This document shows, in pieces, positions 23,933 through 33,154 of a stretch of 64,000 nucleotides of DNA; within the stretch, counting starts at the first letter, position 1; each line of letters starts with the position of its first letter. The DNA is taken from assembly GCA_963666895.2 (NCBI GenBank), contig CAXXNS010000008.1:98039-162038 (forward strand). Direction: 5' to 3'. Both the position numbers and the translations under genes were made by a program. The notes beneath the pieces were generated by a model. That model had not been told where the DNA came from and did not search any database. It saw only the letters and a list, made by a program, of their open reading frames with translations. Origin of the DNA: G963666895 sp963666895. GTDB taxonomy: Bacteria > Desulfobacterota > Desulfovibrionia > Desulfovibrionales > Desulfovibrionaceae.

Positions 23933-24577
23933 CTATTCCACGGACACGCCCAACCGGGCCAGGTTGTTCTTGGCCATGGCTCGCATGATGTCGCCCTCGG
24001 GATACTCCTGATAGGCCAGCTTGTACCAGGCCACGGCCTCGTCTTCGCGCCCGACCTCGACCAGGGCGTCGCCGTAGTTGAGCAGATGGCCCCGGCACTC
24101 GGTCAGGGTGCAGGCCTCGTACCCGTTCTTGAAGAACTCGTCGTACAGGTCCACCAGGGACTCGGTGCGCCCGGCCAGCCCATAGGCCGTGAGCAGCTCC
24201 TCCTTGAAGGCGTCCACCTGGGGCCCGGCCGGGTATTCCTGCAGATAGCTTTCCAGGACGATGATGGCCCTGTCCGGCTTGGGCGGGTCCATGTCGTACA
24301 GGTACATGGACGCCAGCCCCTGGTAGGCCTCGTGCACCCGCCCGGCGTCCGGGCAGAGGATGATGGCCTCGTTGTAGAGTTGCTCCAGGGCCGGGACGTC
24401 GGACCTGTCGGTGGTCTCGATTTCCTTGAAGATGTCCTGGAGCTGCGCATCCTGGTCCGTGGCGCCGGACTGGGACGCGGGCGTCTGGCCGGGCGTCTGG
24501 CCGGGCGTATCCGAACCGCAGGCGGGAAAAGCCAGGACGCAGGCCAACAGAAGTATGAACAGGACGGGGTTGCGCAT
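23933..24577 (-). CDS. TPR-like lipoprotein, copy A
   Basis: 214 residues with a lipoprotein signal (hydrophobic LFILLLACVLAFPAC, lipid-modified Cys near residue 20), a GQTP repeat linker (12-base repeat at 24481-24504) and helical TPR-like repeats (LYNEAIILCPDAGRVHEAY, IVLESYLQEYP, AVAWYKLAYQEYPEGD). Expected to be anchored in the envelope, facing the periplasm. AAGGAGAC precedes the ATG and overlaps the stop of chalcone-isomerase-like copy B. Paralogous to the lipoprotein at 25246-25875. The conserved cysteine pair of the C-terminal half (ACTLTEC) may form a disulfide. Confidence 0.8.
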   Translation of the reverse strand: MRNPVLFILLLACVLAFPACGSDTPGQTPGQTPASQSGATDQDAQLQDIFKEIETTDRSDVPALEQLYNEAIILCPDAGRVHEAYQGLASMYLYDMDPPKPDRAIIVLESYLQEYPAGPQVDAFKEELLTAYGLAGRTESLVDLYDEFFKNGYEACTLTECRGHLLNYGDALVEVGREDEAVAWYKLAYQEYPEGDIMRAMAKNNLARLGVSVE

Positions 24578-24589
24578 GGGATGTCTCCT

Positions 24590-25159
24590 TTATTCAAGCC
24601 CGAGCAGATCTTCCTTGAAGTCGTCGCCCGGGCCGGGGTCCGGGCCGATCCAGCAGGCCAGCAGGGCGTGGAAGAAATCCTTGCCCGGGATGACCACCTT
24701 GACCGCGCCGTTGACCGCAAACGTCGTGTTCTCCTTGCCCGGGTCGTACTCGTACGTCATCACGTCCCCCTCCACGATGTCCGGGGTGGCCGAGCACAGC
24801 CGTTCCAGCCGCACGGTCAGCGCCGGGACCTCGGCCTCGGCCACGTTGTCCTCCACGCCGTCGATCCAGGCCTCGCAGATGTCCTCGCCGTCCACGTCCC
24901 GCACGAATGTCATGGACATGTACTTGGCCCCGTCCATAGCCAGGGCGGCGTCCGCGTCGCTGGTCTTCTGGGCCAGGTAGAGCCCGGCCACGTACACGTC
25001 CACCAGGCCGTAGGCCACGCGCAGGCCCGTGCCGTTGAGCAGCACGGTCTGTTCGGCCGCCTGCATGGTGTCGGGGAGCTTGACCTCGTCCGCGTCCAGG
25101 GCCAGGGCCGGGACGGCCAGGGCCAGGAATAAAGTCAACGCAACCATCTGCTTGAGCAT
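24590..25159 (-). CDS. Secreted chalcone-isomerase-like protein, copy B
   Basis: 189 residues with signal peptide (about 1-20) and the same domain as copy A: LPDTMQAAEQTVLLNGTGLR, VDVYVAGLYLAQKTSD, GKDFFHALLACWIGPDPGPG. It lacks the ATTQD repeat linker of copy A. The two copies are clearly homologous but diverged across most positions, so the duplication is not recent. GGAGGG precedes the ATG at 25159. It lies 86 bases downstream of lipoprotein B. Confidence 0.82.
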   Translation of the reverse strand: MLKQMVALTLFLALAVPALALDADEVKLPDTMQAAEQTVLLNGTGLRVAYGLVDVYVAGLYLAQKTSDADAALAMDGAKYMSMTFVRDVDGEDICEAWIDGVEDNVAEAEVPALTVRLERLCSATPDIVEGDVMTYEYDPGKENTTFAVNGAVKVVIPGKDFFHALLACWIGPDPGPGDDFKEDLLGLE

Positions 25160-25245
25160 GCTTTCCCTCCAGGGTTTCCGGGGTTTCCGGAACGGTAGCC
25201 GGAAGCATGCCCAAAGTAAACGCTTACACGCGCACAGGCGCGGGA

Positions 25246-25875
25246 CTATTCCCCCGCGCCCTCCAGCCGGGCGATGGCTTCCTCGGCTACATCCATGAGC
25301 ACCTCGGACGGGTCGTGCTCCAAATAGGCCTTGTACCAGCGCAGGGCGTCCTTGGTCCGGCCGGTTCGCTCCAGGGCGTTGGCGTAGGAGAAGAGGTGCC
25401 GGTCGCACTGGGACAGGGGGCAGCCCTCCAGCCCCTCGGCCAGGAGCTTGTCGTAGAGTGCTGCCAGCTTGTCGTATTGTTCGGTGCGGTCGTAGATCCC
25501 GGTCAGCTTGTTCTCGAAGTCGGTACAGAGCCCCGGGATTTCGTCGGGATAGCGTTCCAGATACTGCTCGTACAGGGCCTGGGCCTTGTCCAGGGCGGGC
25601 GGGTCGATCCCGTACAGGTACAGGTTGCCGAGCAGGAAATAGGCCTCGTGTACGCGCCGGGTGTCCGGGCAGCATTCCAGGGCCTGGTTGTAGAGCCGCT
25701 CGAAGCCCTGCAGATCGGATTCGTCCATGCTCTCGGCTTGCGCGAAGATGGCCGATATCTTTTCCTGCTGGGCGGCCAGGGCCGGGTTCACCTGGGTCTT
25801 GGGCGCGCTGGCGGTGGATCCCGAATCGCAGGCGGCCAGGGCCAGCAGCAACAGGAGGGGCAGGACGTAACGCAT
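25246..25875 (-). CDS. TPR-like lipoprotein, copy B
   Basis: 209 residues, lipoprotein signal LLLLLALAAC with Cys at residue 16, then TPR-like helices. It aligns with copy A throughout: LYNQALECCPDTRRVHEAY against LYNEAIILCPDAGRVHEAY, LYEQYLERYPDEIPG against a matching repeat, and CPLSQCDRHLFSYANAL against CTLTECRGHLLNYGDAL. First gene of the four-gene minus-strand cluster. AAGGAG lies six bases before the ATG. A possible promoter (TTGTCC, 18-base gap, TATGCA) lies in the 60-base gap upstream. Confidence 0.8.
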   Translation of the reverse strand: MRYVLPLLLLLALAACDSGSTASAPKTQVNPALAAQQEKISAIFAQAESMDESDLQGFERLYNQALECCPDTRRVHEAYFLLGNLYLYGIDPPALDKAQALYEQYLERYPDEIPGLCTDFENKLTGIYDRTEQYDKLAALYDKLLAEGLEGCPLSQCDRHLFSYANALERTGRTKDALRWYKAYLEHDPSEVLMDVAEEAIARLEGAGE

Positions 25876-25935
25876 GTGCGGCTCCTTGGTTTTTTACATG
25901 CATACCGCAAACCAGGGAGCGGGGACAAGGATACT

Positions 25936-26328
25936 TTACATTGATTTGATGTCTATGACCGGGGTGCCGTCGATGGCTTCCAGGGGTTCCACGGTCAAAA
26001 CCAGCCCCTGGATGTCCGTAATGGTCACATCGTGCAGGCCGATGGGGTTGGGCCGGTCGGGGGAGCGCGTGGAGAACACGCCGCGCATGGCCCGGGATTC
26101 GTCGCCCCGGGGATGCACGAGCAGGGTGTCCCGGTCCGCCTCGTGCAGCCAGGTGAAGAGCAGGACGCGGGACCCCTGCCGCAGGCCCTGCAGGGCCTCC
26201 CCGTAGGCCGGGTCCATGACCACCTGGGCCGCGGGCGCGCCTTCGCAGCCCTGCTTGGGTGCGGTCCAGCGGTTGGTGAGGGAGGAGCGGACAATGCCGA
26301 TCTGCTTGAGTTCCATATGGTTTTTCAT
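25936..26328 (-). CDS. trmO: tRNA t6A37 N6-methyltransferase TrmO (TsaA/YaeB family)
   Basis: Methylates the N6 of threonylcarbamoyladenosine at position 37 of tRNA-Thr, using SAM. The 130 residues are the minimal TsaA beta-barrel domain, shorter than the E. coli enzyme which has a C-terminal extension. The hallmark RSPDRPNPIGL is present, preceded by VLLFTWLHEADR. The ATG at 26328 overlaps the thiL stop in an ATGA; an in-frame ATG four codons later is an alternative start. Confidence 0.88.
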   Translation of the reverse strand: MKNHMELKQIGIVRSSLTNRWTAPKQGCEGAPAAQVVMDPAYGEALQGLRQGSRVLLFTWLHEADRDTLLVHPRGDESRAMRGVFSTRSPDRPNPIGLHDVTITDIQGLVLTVEPLEAIDGTPVIDIKSM

Positions 26329-27287
26329 CGATTGAAATGGTCGAAGCCTTTCCCGGAAAAATTGCGCCCATTGACCCGGATGCCCGGCCGGGGCACGGCC
26401 GAGCCCATGACGGCCAGCCCGGGCACCGTGGCCTGGAGCAGGCGCAGAGCCCGGGGCCGGGCCGCGCCCAGCAGGGCGTAGTCCTCGCCGCCGCGCACGG
26501 CCGTTTCCACGGCCGCTTCGGCCGATCCGGCCGCGTCCAGCACCTCGGGGTGGAGCGAGGACGGGTCCAGGCGCAGGTCCGCGCCCAGCCCGGCCGATGC
26601 CAAAAATCGGGGCAGGTCCATGGCCAGGCCGTCGGATACGTCCATGAGCCCGAGCACGTCCTCCAGGCCCGCCAGGAGCAGCCCCTCGGCCACCAGGGGC
26701 CGGGGCTCCAGATGGGCCTTGCAGGCCGCGGGGCGGGTCTTGCACGCGGACGGGCCGCGCTCCTCCAGGGCCAGGAGCCCGGTGCGGGCCAGGCCCAGGG
26801 GGCCAACGCAGAAGAGCAGGTCGCCGGGCCCGAATCCGGACCGGGTCAGGAAGCGGCCCGTGGGTCCGGCCTTGCCCCAGACCGTGATGGCCAGGCCGAG
26901 GCGTTCCGAGCGCGACAGATCGCCCCCGGCCAGCTCCACCTCGTGTTTCTCGGCCAGGGCGGCCATGCCGGCCAGCATGCCCTGGAGGAATTTCTCGTCC
27001 ATGTCCGGCGGCACCATGAGGTTCATGAGGAAGCCCAAGGGCTTGGCACCCATGGCCGCCATGTCCGACAGGTTCACGGCCAGGGCCTTGTGTCCGATCT
27101 GGGACGGGGCGAAGTAGGAACGGCGGAAGTGCACGTCCTCCAGGAACAGGTCCGTGGACAGGGTCAGCCCGGGGCCGGCATCGATGACGCAGCCGTCATC
27201 CCCCCGGCCCAGCCGGACAGTGTCCGACAGTGTCGGGAAATGGCTGTCAATTATGTCCAGAAAATTTTGTTCGGATTGAAGTTTCAT
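26325..27287 (-). CDS. thiL: Thiamine-monophosphate kinase
   Basis: Phosphorylates thiamine monophosphate to the active diphosphate. 320 residues of the PurM-like fold: LGRGDDGCVID (Mg/ATP-binding start), STDLFLEDVHF, KALAVNLSDMAAMGAKP, AGGDLSRS, and DVSDGLAMDLPR are all recognisable, and RGGEDYALL near the C-terminus is also a family mark. The ATG at 27287 is preferred; TTG and GTG lie four and three codons upstream. A TTGACA-type promoter lies 43 bases upstream, and trmO is translationally coupled downstream. Confidence 0.94.
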   Translation of the reverse strand: MKLQSEQNFLDIIDSHFPTLSDTVRLGRGDDGCVIDAGPGLTLSTDLFLEDVHFRRSYFAPSQIGHKALAVNLSDMAAMGAKPLGFLMNLMVPPDMDEKFLQGMLAGMAALAEKHEVELAGGDLSRSERLGLAITVWGKAGPTGRFLTRSGFGPGDLLFCVGPLGLARTGLLALEERGPSACKTRPAACKAHLEPRPLVAEGLLLAGLEDVLGLMDVSDGLAMDLPRFLASAGLGADLRLDPSSLHPEVLDAAGSAEAAVETAVRGGEDYALLGAARPRALRLLQATVPGLAVMGSAVPRPGIRVNGRNFSGKGFDHFNR

Positions 27288-27329
27288 TTCTGACACCAAG
27301 GCTGAAAACAGGGGCTGGAATACCGGTTC

Positions 27330-27360
27330 AGTGTAAGCCGGGCCAACGGCCCTTTGTCAA
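27330..27360 (-). promoter_or_regulatory. Candidate promoter of thiL-trmO
   Basis: A perfect TTGACA (minus strand, 27355-27360) is followed 19 bases later by TACACT (27330-27335). A GGGCC/GGCCC inverted repeat occupies the spacer. The spacing is longer than optimal, but the -35 is exact and the position, 43 bases before the ATG, is good. Confidence 0.5.
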
Positions 27361-27380
27361 AGTCTTTCTCCGTGACATTA

Positions 27381-29484
27381 TCATAACAGCTCCAGGTAGT
27401 CGGCCACGATGACCTTGAGCCCAAAGCCCGGGAAGTTGACCCGGTACTTGTTGGGCGGAATTTCAGCGATGATCTTGCCCTGGCCGAAGATTTTGTGGCG
27501 ACAAAGTCCCAGTTTGGATGCGCTTCTGGATTTATCGTCACAAACTCTGGGTTTGTGTTCATCCCGTTGGTCCAAACGGCCGGAAAAGGACTCGCGCAGC
27601 TCCACGTAGCGGTCCGGGTCCAGCTCCCGCAGGAAGGGGCTGGGCTGGGCCGGTTCGGCCATGGCCGTGGCCCGGTTGTACACCGAGGACGGGGCGAACA
27701 GATAGAGCTCGTCCTTGGCCCGGGTGCAGGCCACGTAGAGCAGGCGGCGTTCCTCGTCCAGGTCCTCGGGCTTGGACATGGCCTTGCGCGAGGGGAAGCG
27801 GTCCTCCGCCAGGTCGATGACCATGACCGCCCGCCACTCCAGCCCCTTGGCCGAATGCACCGTGGACAGGACCAGGGCGTTCTCCCGCCGGGACTCGGAT
27901 TCGTCGTCCCCGTCCAGGGTCAGGTCGGCCAGGAAGGTCTCCAGGGTGTCGTACTGGTGGGCGATCTGGACCAGCTGGTCCAGCCCGGCCTGGCGCTTGG
28001 GGTAGTCGTCCGGGAAGCGCTCGGGCAGCAGGGGCGTGTAGTACTCCAGAACCTCCTCCAGGGCGTCCTCGGGCTTGCGGTCCCGGGCGCGCAGCCGGTC
28101 CAAGAGGTTCAGGGCGGCCGACAGGTCCGGGTGCTTTTTTTTTGCGCGTGTCCAGGTACTTGTCGTCCTTGAACAGTACGGACCGGGCGATGCGGTCCGC
28201 GGTCTTGGGCCCGATGCCCTTGAGGGGCTCCAGGACCCGGCGCCAGGCGGGCATGTCCGAGGGGTTCACGGCCAGGCGCAAAAAGGCCAGCACGTCCTTG
28301 ATGTGGGCCGCCTCATGGAAGCGGATGCCGCCGAATTTCTGGTAGTCCAGGCCCATGCGCTTGAGGGCCACCTCCAGGGGAAAGGCCTGGTACCCGGCCC
28401 GGAAGAGCACGGCGATCTCGTGCAAAGGCAGCCGCTTGGCCAATTCCACAACCTTGTCCAGCACCAGGGAGGCCTGTGACTGGTCGGACAGGGCGCGCAC
28501 CACCTGGGGCATGGGCCCCTCCTTGCGGTCCGAGAACAGGGCCTTGTCGAACTTGGTCCGGGCCTCGGCCAGCAGGGAGTTGGTCAGGTCCAGCACGGGC
28601 TGAACGGAGCGATAGTTCTGCTCCAGGCGGACCAGCTTGGTGTTGGTGAAAATCTGCGGGAAGTCCAGGATGTTGTCCACGTTGGCCCCGCGGAAGGCGT
28701 AGATGGACTGGGCGTCGTCGCCCACGGCCATGACGTTGCCTGTCTTCCCGGCCAACAGCCGCACCAGCCGGGCCTGGACGCGGTTGGTGTCCTGGTACTC
28801 GTCCACCATGACGTAGTGGTACCGGGCGCGCAGCCCCTCCTTGACCAAGGGATGGGCCACGAGCAGCTCCTCCAGCCGGAAGAGCAGGTCGTCGTAGTCC
28901 AGCAGGCCGTGCTCGCGCTTGAAAATCTCGTATTCCTGGGCGATTGCCTCCAGGTCCCCCAGGTGCGGGGTCAGGTGGAAGGCCTCGGCCTCCACCAGGG
29001 AGGCCATGGAGATCTCTTTGTTGCGCGACTTGGTGACGCAGTCGGCCAGGGTGTTCTTGCGCGGGAAGGTCTTGTCGCCCTTGGCGATCTCCAGGTTGGC
29101 CCGGATGTCGCGGAGCAGGTTTTCGGAGTCGGCCCGGTCCATGAGGGTGAACCCGGCCTCGCTGCCCAACAGCCCGGCGTTGCGCCGCAGGACTCCGAAG
29201 GCGAAGGAGTGGAAGGTGCCGCCGCTGGTGCCGGTCAGGGGACGGCCCAGGATGGCCTCGGCCCGCAGTAGCATCTCCTGGGCCGCCTTGCGGGTGAAGG
29301 TCAGCAGCAGGATGGATTCCGGGTCCACGCCCTCGGACACCAGCCGGGCCAACCGGTGGACAATGGTCCGGGTCTTGCCCGAACCGGCCCCGGCGATGAC
29401 CAGGAGCGGGCCCTGGTCGTGGCGCACGGCCTCGAGCTGCTGCGGATTGAGGTGGCGTTCCAGGTCCAGGGGCTTGGCGGTCAT
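27381..29484 (-). CDS. UvrD/PcrA-type superfamily 1 DNA helicase (frame broken at an A9 run)
   Basis: 3'-5' ATP-dependent helicase of DNA repair or replication restart. Motifs in order: IAGAGSGKTRT (I), LLTFTRKAAQEM (Ia), VDEYQDTN (II), AVGDDAQSIYAFRGA (III), LEQNYRS (IV), LSTVHSAKGLEW (V) and EERRLLYVACTRAK (VI), plus a C-terminal Tudor-like tail (GQGKIIAEIPPNKYRVNFPG). At 28135-28143 a run of nine T (A on the coding strand) shifts the frame just after DTRKKK. Eight would join the two parts into about 700 residues. Its ATG overlaps the upstream stop in an ATGA. UvrD, PcrA and Rep cannot be separated by eye. Confidence 0.9.
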
Positions 29485-30779
29485 CGACTCTCGGGTTCCA
29501 GTGCGAAGTGTTTCAGGATCAGGTGGCCCACGTCCCGCAGCCTGGGCGGTGTATCCGGGGTCCCCAGGCTGTCCCGGCGACTGTCCAGGAAGATGCCGCC
29601 GGACCGGGTGTGCGCGCCAAAGCGGCCGTAGCGGCCGAATACCGCGTCCCGGTCGAACTTGGCCTTGCAGTCGAACCCGGGCTCGGGCACGCAGACCAGG
29701 TCCGGGACCGGGCCGATTGGATGCGGCCCATAGGCCTGCTCGGCCGTGAGCACCTCCTGCATGACCGGACGGCCCTCAAAGGTCAAGTCCGCCAATCCTT
29801 TTTGCATGGCCGGAAGCAGGTCCCCGGCCTGTTGCGGGGTCAGGCGTCCCCGGGAAAAGCAATCGGCCCGGTGCAGGTAGATGCGGCCCGGGTCCAGGGC
29901 GAAGGCTTTGGTTTCCGGGGAAATGACGGAGGCGTCCCATTCGTCCCTGGGCGGGCCGGACAGGGAAAGCAGGCCGCGCTCATGCAGCCACACGTTGAGG
30001 TCCACCTCAATGACCAGCTCGGTGAAGCCGTGGTCCGCAGTGACCACCAGCCGCTTGGGCTCGGGCAGCCCGTCATAGCGTTCCAGCACCTCGCCCATGA
30101 GCCGGTCCCACTTGACGAGCAACCCTAGGCAGTCGGCGTGGCGCGGGTGGTCCGGGTCGGCCACGGCCGGGTACAGGAAGTGGAGGATGCGGTCCGTCTC
30201 CGTGAGCACGAACACGAACAAATCCCAAGCCAGGTCGGGCCAGAGCAGGTCCAGGGCCATGCGCCGGGAGTCCAGGGTGGCCGAGCACTGGGCCAGGAGC
30301 CGGTCCGGGTCGGACGCGCCTTGGCTGGTGTCGGCCTCCAGCTTGTACCCGGCCAATTGCGAGGCCAGGAAGGGCGGGTGCACGGCCCGCTCCAGGTCCC
30401 AGGCCACGAACCCGGCCACCAGCATGCCGCGCAACGGCTTGGCCGGCCAGGTATTGGGCAGGTTGACCACCCGCGACACCAGCCCGGCTTCTCCGAGGCG
30501 GTCGAATATGGTCGGGCAGGCCACGTCCAAAGAGGAGACCACGGACAGTTGGTAGGTCTGGGGGTCCAGCTTGGTGAAGCCGTAGATGCCGTGGGTTTCC
30601 GGGCCTTGGGCCGTGTACAGCGAGGTCCAGTTGACCGGGGACAGCTCCGGGATTTCCGCCTCGACCGTTCCGGCTCGCTCGGCCAGTCGGGCCAGGTTCG
30701 GCAATTGGGGAGCCAGGGACCGGGCCAGGTCCAAGGGCAGGCCGTCCAGGCCGAGAAGGACCAGTCGGGAACGGCTCAC
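29481..30779 (-). CDS. Alkaline-phosphatase-superfamily phosphodiesterase / nucleotide pyrophosphatase-like protein
   Basis: 432 residues with the metal-binding layout of type I phosphodiesterases: LLGLDGLPLD at the N-terminus (first Asp), the nucleophile region SPVNWTSLYTAQGPETHGIY (Thr or Ser near residue 52), and VVTADHGFTE for the second metal. There is no signal peptide, so a cytosolic role is likely. The substrate is unknown; relatives act on nucleotides, phospholipid headgroups or glycans. GTG start overlapping the DUF2156 stop, and stop overlapping the helicase start, show tight coupling in one operon. Confidence 0.83.
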   Translation of the reverse strand: MSRSRLVLLGLDGLPLDLARSLAPQLPNLARLAERAGTVEAEIPELSPVNWTSLYTAQGPETHGIYGFTKLDPQTYQLSVVSSLDVACPTIFDRLGEAGLVSRVVNLPNTWPAKPLRGMLVAGFVAWDLERAVHPPFLASQLAGYKLEADTSQGASDPDRLLAQCSATLDSRRMALDLLWPDLAWDLFVFVLTETDRILHFLYPAVADPDHPRHADCLGLLVKWDRLMGEVLERYDGLPEPKRLVVTADHGFTELVIEVDLNVWLHERGLLSLSGPPRDEWDASVISPETKAFALDPGRIYLHRADCFSRGRLTPQQAGDLLPAMQKGLADLTFEGRPVMQEVLTAEQAYGPHPIGPVPDLVCVPEPGFDCKAKFDRDAVFGRYGRFGAHTRSGGIFLDSRRDSLGTPDTPPRLRDVGHLILKHFALEPESR

Positions 30780-31675
30780 GTGTGCAGTTCGCCCTCGTAC
30801 TTCTTGAGGAACAAGGCCGGGTCGTAGGACAGCTTGGCCTTGCGCAAGCCTTCGTCGCCCAAATCCTGCTCGCGGTTGACGTAGGTGTACTCCTGGCCCG
30901 CGTCCTTGAGAAACATCTGGTTGATGGCCTGGTAGGCGCCCTCGAATCGCGTGTCCGCCTTTTCGAAATGGATGACCAGGGACTCGGATTCCTTGCCCAG
31001 GGGTTCGGCCACGGTGTAGGCCACCACCTTGCCCTGGACGCGGATGGCCCCGCCCATGAGCCCGCCGATCTCGTCGAACTGCTTGAGCACCCGGGCGATG
31101 GCCTTGTTCTCCATGACCAGGGGCTGGGAGGGCTCCCGGCTTTCGTGCCAGGAAAGCCACTTCTCCTGCATGGCCAGGACCTCCTCCACGCATTCCGGGC
31201 CCATGGGCGTGTATTCCCAGCGGTATTGCGATTTGAAGGCGTCCAGGGACTCCTTTTTCTTTTTCAGCCGGTCGCCCGCCAGGGAAACCATGTCTTCCAC
31301 CCGGTACACGTAGTCCCAGTGCTCGCGGCACTCCTCCAGTCGGATGCGGGGGCCGAAGATCTGCCGCCAGAGCATGGCCAGGTACTCAGGAATGCGGGTG
31401 AACCGGCCCGCCTGGGGCAGCAGGGGACAGTTGTTCCAGTCGTAGTGGTCCCAGGGGCCGATGGGCGCCCAACAGACCGGCTCGGGCCTGGTCTGCCGAA
31501 TCCAGGCCAGCCCTTCGGAAAAGGCCCACTCCAGGCCGTAGGGCTCGGCCCAGCCGTACACGTTGCCCAGGGCGAAGTCCGAGGTCACCAGCTGCGGGCA
31601 GGCGGCCAGGATGCTTCGGTACTCCTCCTGGCGGTCAAGGCTTACAGCTTCGAATCTGAGCGGGGTGGTGCCCAC
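30776..31675 (-). CDS. DUF2156 protein (phosphatidylglycerol lysyltransferase C-terminal-like)
   Basis: 299 residues resembling the GNAT-like catalytic half of MprF-type aminoacyl-phosphatidylglycerol synthases, but without the membrane flippase part. Typical pieces are CPQLVTSDFALGNVYGW near the start, SLDAFKSQYRWEYTPM, and HFEKADTRFEGAYQAINQMFL with YVNREQDLGDEGLRKAKLSY near the end. It may transfer an acyl or aminoacyl group, but the substrate is unknown. GTG start at 31675 lies inside the 3' end of the MATE gene (41-base overlap). Confidence 0.82.
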   Translation of the reverse strand: MGTTPLRFEAVSLDRQEEYRSILAACPQLVTSDFALGNVYGWAEPYGLEWAFSEGLAWIRQTRPEPVCWAPIGPWDHYDWNNCPLLPQAGRFTRIPEYLAMLWRQIFGPRIRLEECREHWDYVYRVEDMVSLAGDRLKKKKESLDAFKSQYRWEYTPMGPECVEEVLAMQEKWLSWHESREPSQPLVMENKAIARVLKQFDEIGGLMGGAIRVQGKVVAYTVAEPLGKESESLVIHFEKADTRFEGAYQAINQMFLKDAGQEYTYVNREQDLGDEGLRKAKLSYDPALFLKKYEGELHT

Positions 31676-33077
31676 GGGGCAGCTCCTTGGAGAGTTTGTT
31701 GCGTTGCTTTTGGGCGTACATGGAAAAGCGCGACCAGTCCCGCTTCTGGTACAGGTAGGCCAGGATCAGGCATTGCAGCACCTGGGAGGTGAACATGGCG
31801 ATCCACACGCCTTCGGCCGTGCCCATGACCTTGTACCCCAGCACCCAGGCCAGGGGAATGCGCACCAGCCAGGCCGAGATGCCCAGGCTCCAGAGGTTGT
31901 ACAGGGTGGCCCCGGCCCCGTTGAGCGAACCGACCAGGACCATGCCGACCACGGTGAAGGGCATGGCCAGCAGATTCCAGCGCAAATAGGACACGGCCTC
32001 GGCGGACACGGTGTGGTCCGGGGCGAAAAAGGCCGTGATCTGGTCGATGTAGAACCAGCCGACCAGGGCCATGACCGAGATGGCCGCCGTGCCGATGAGC
32101 GCGATGCGCCAGCCGAAGGCCTTGGCCGTTTGGGGTTCGCCCGCGCCCAGGAAGTGGCCCACCAGGATGGCCGAGGTGAAGTTGAAGGCCATGGCCGGAA
32201 GAAAGAAGATAGCCTCGATGCGGTTGCCCACGGTCAGCCCGGCCAGGGCGGACTCGCCGCCGGACGGGATGGCCCCGATCAGGGAGTAGATGACCAGGTA
32301 GGACAGGTTCCAGATGGAGGACATCAGGGCCACGGGCCAGGCCACCTTGAACAGGTAGGGCGCGGCCTTGCGCACCCAGCGCCAGGGCGCGAAGCTCTCG
32401 CGTGTGAGCATGCCCTTGCGCATGAGCTGGAAGATGTTGAACAGCGCGCCCAGGGTCACGGAGCCGAAGGTGGCCCAGGCCAGGCCGCGGTAGCCCAGCT
32501 CGGGCAGGCCCCAGAGTCCCAGGCCCAGGCCCAGGTCGGCCACGGTGTTCAGCCCGGTGATCAGGATCATGCAGTACAGGGGCAGCAGCACCTGTTTCTG
32601 GGCCCGGAAGATGGCGTTGGTGATGAGCACCACGAAGTGCGAGGGCAGGACCAGCACGGAGATGCTCAGGAAATACGAACTGATGTGCCGTATGGATTCC
32701 GGGGTGTTCAGGGCCGAGAGCAGGGGGCCTTTGGCCAGGAGCCCGGCGGCCAGGATGAGCAGGCCGAAGGCCAGGGCCAGTTCCAGGCACAGGCCCACGT
32801 AGCGCCGCACCCGGTGCCACTTGCCCGCGCCCACGGACTGGCTGATGGCGGCCACGGTGCTGTTGGCCGTGGCGATGCCGATGATCAGGAAGAACATGAT
32901 CAGCTGGGTGATCTGGCCCAGGGAGGCCTGCACCGAGGCGTCGATGCGCCCGGCCACCCACACGTCCACCGCCCCGATGAGGAAGTGGGTCAGGGTCATG
33001 AGAATCTGGGGCCAGGCAAGGCGCCAGATGGTTTTGTAGGGGGTGGTGGAAATGTCCTCGGTTCGGGTGGAGCGCAT
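31635..33077 (-). CDS. MATE-family multidrug/Na+ antiporter
   Basis: 480 residues with about 12 hydrophobic helices in two homologous halves. Family marks include the N-terminal IWRLAWPQILMTLTHFLIGAVD and the repeat-like WPVALMSSIWNLSYLVIYSLIG. MATE proteins export cationic drugs or metabolites using Na+ or H+. The start is set at ATG 33077; a GTG six codons upstream is possible. The last 13 codons overlap the DUF2156 gene. It is the first gene of the MATE-DUF2156-phosphodiesterase-helicase operon and divergent from the ModE-like gene. Confidence 0.9.
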   Translation of the reverse strand: MRSTRTEDISTTPYKTIWRLAWPQILMTLTHFLIGAVDVWVAGRIDASVQASLGQITQLIMFFLIIGIATANSTVAAISQSVGAGKWHRVRRYVGLCLELALAFGLLILAAGLLAKGPLLSALNTPESIRHISSYFLSISVLVLPSHFVVLITNAIFRAQKQVLLPLYCMILITGLNTVADLGLGLGLWGLPELGYRGLAWATFGSVTLGALFNIFQLMRKGMLTRESFAPWRWVRKAAPYLFKVAWPVALMSSIWNLSYLVIYSLIGAIPSGGESALAGLTVGNRIEAIFFLPAMAFNFTSAILVGHFLGAGEPQTAKAFGWRIALIGTAAISVMALVGWFYIDQITAFFAPDHTVSAEAVSYLRWNLLAMPFTVVGMVLVGSLNGAGATLYNLWSLGISAWLVRIPLAWVLGYKVMGTAEGVWIAMFTSQVLQCLILAYLYQKRDWSRFSMYAQKQRNKLSKELPRGHHPAQIRSCKP

Positions 33078-33154
33078 CCGGTGCAGTGTAATCACTTGTC
33101 CGGGTTTGCCAAGGGGGCTTTGCTCTTTTGCTTCGGACGGGCTATGGTGCGGTA

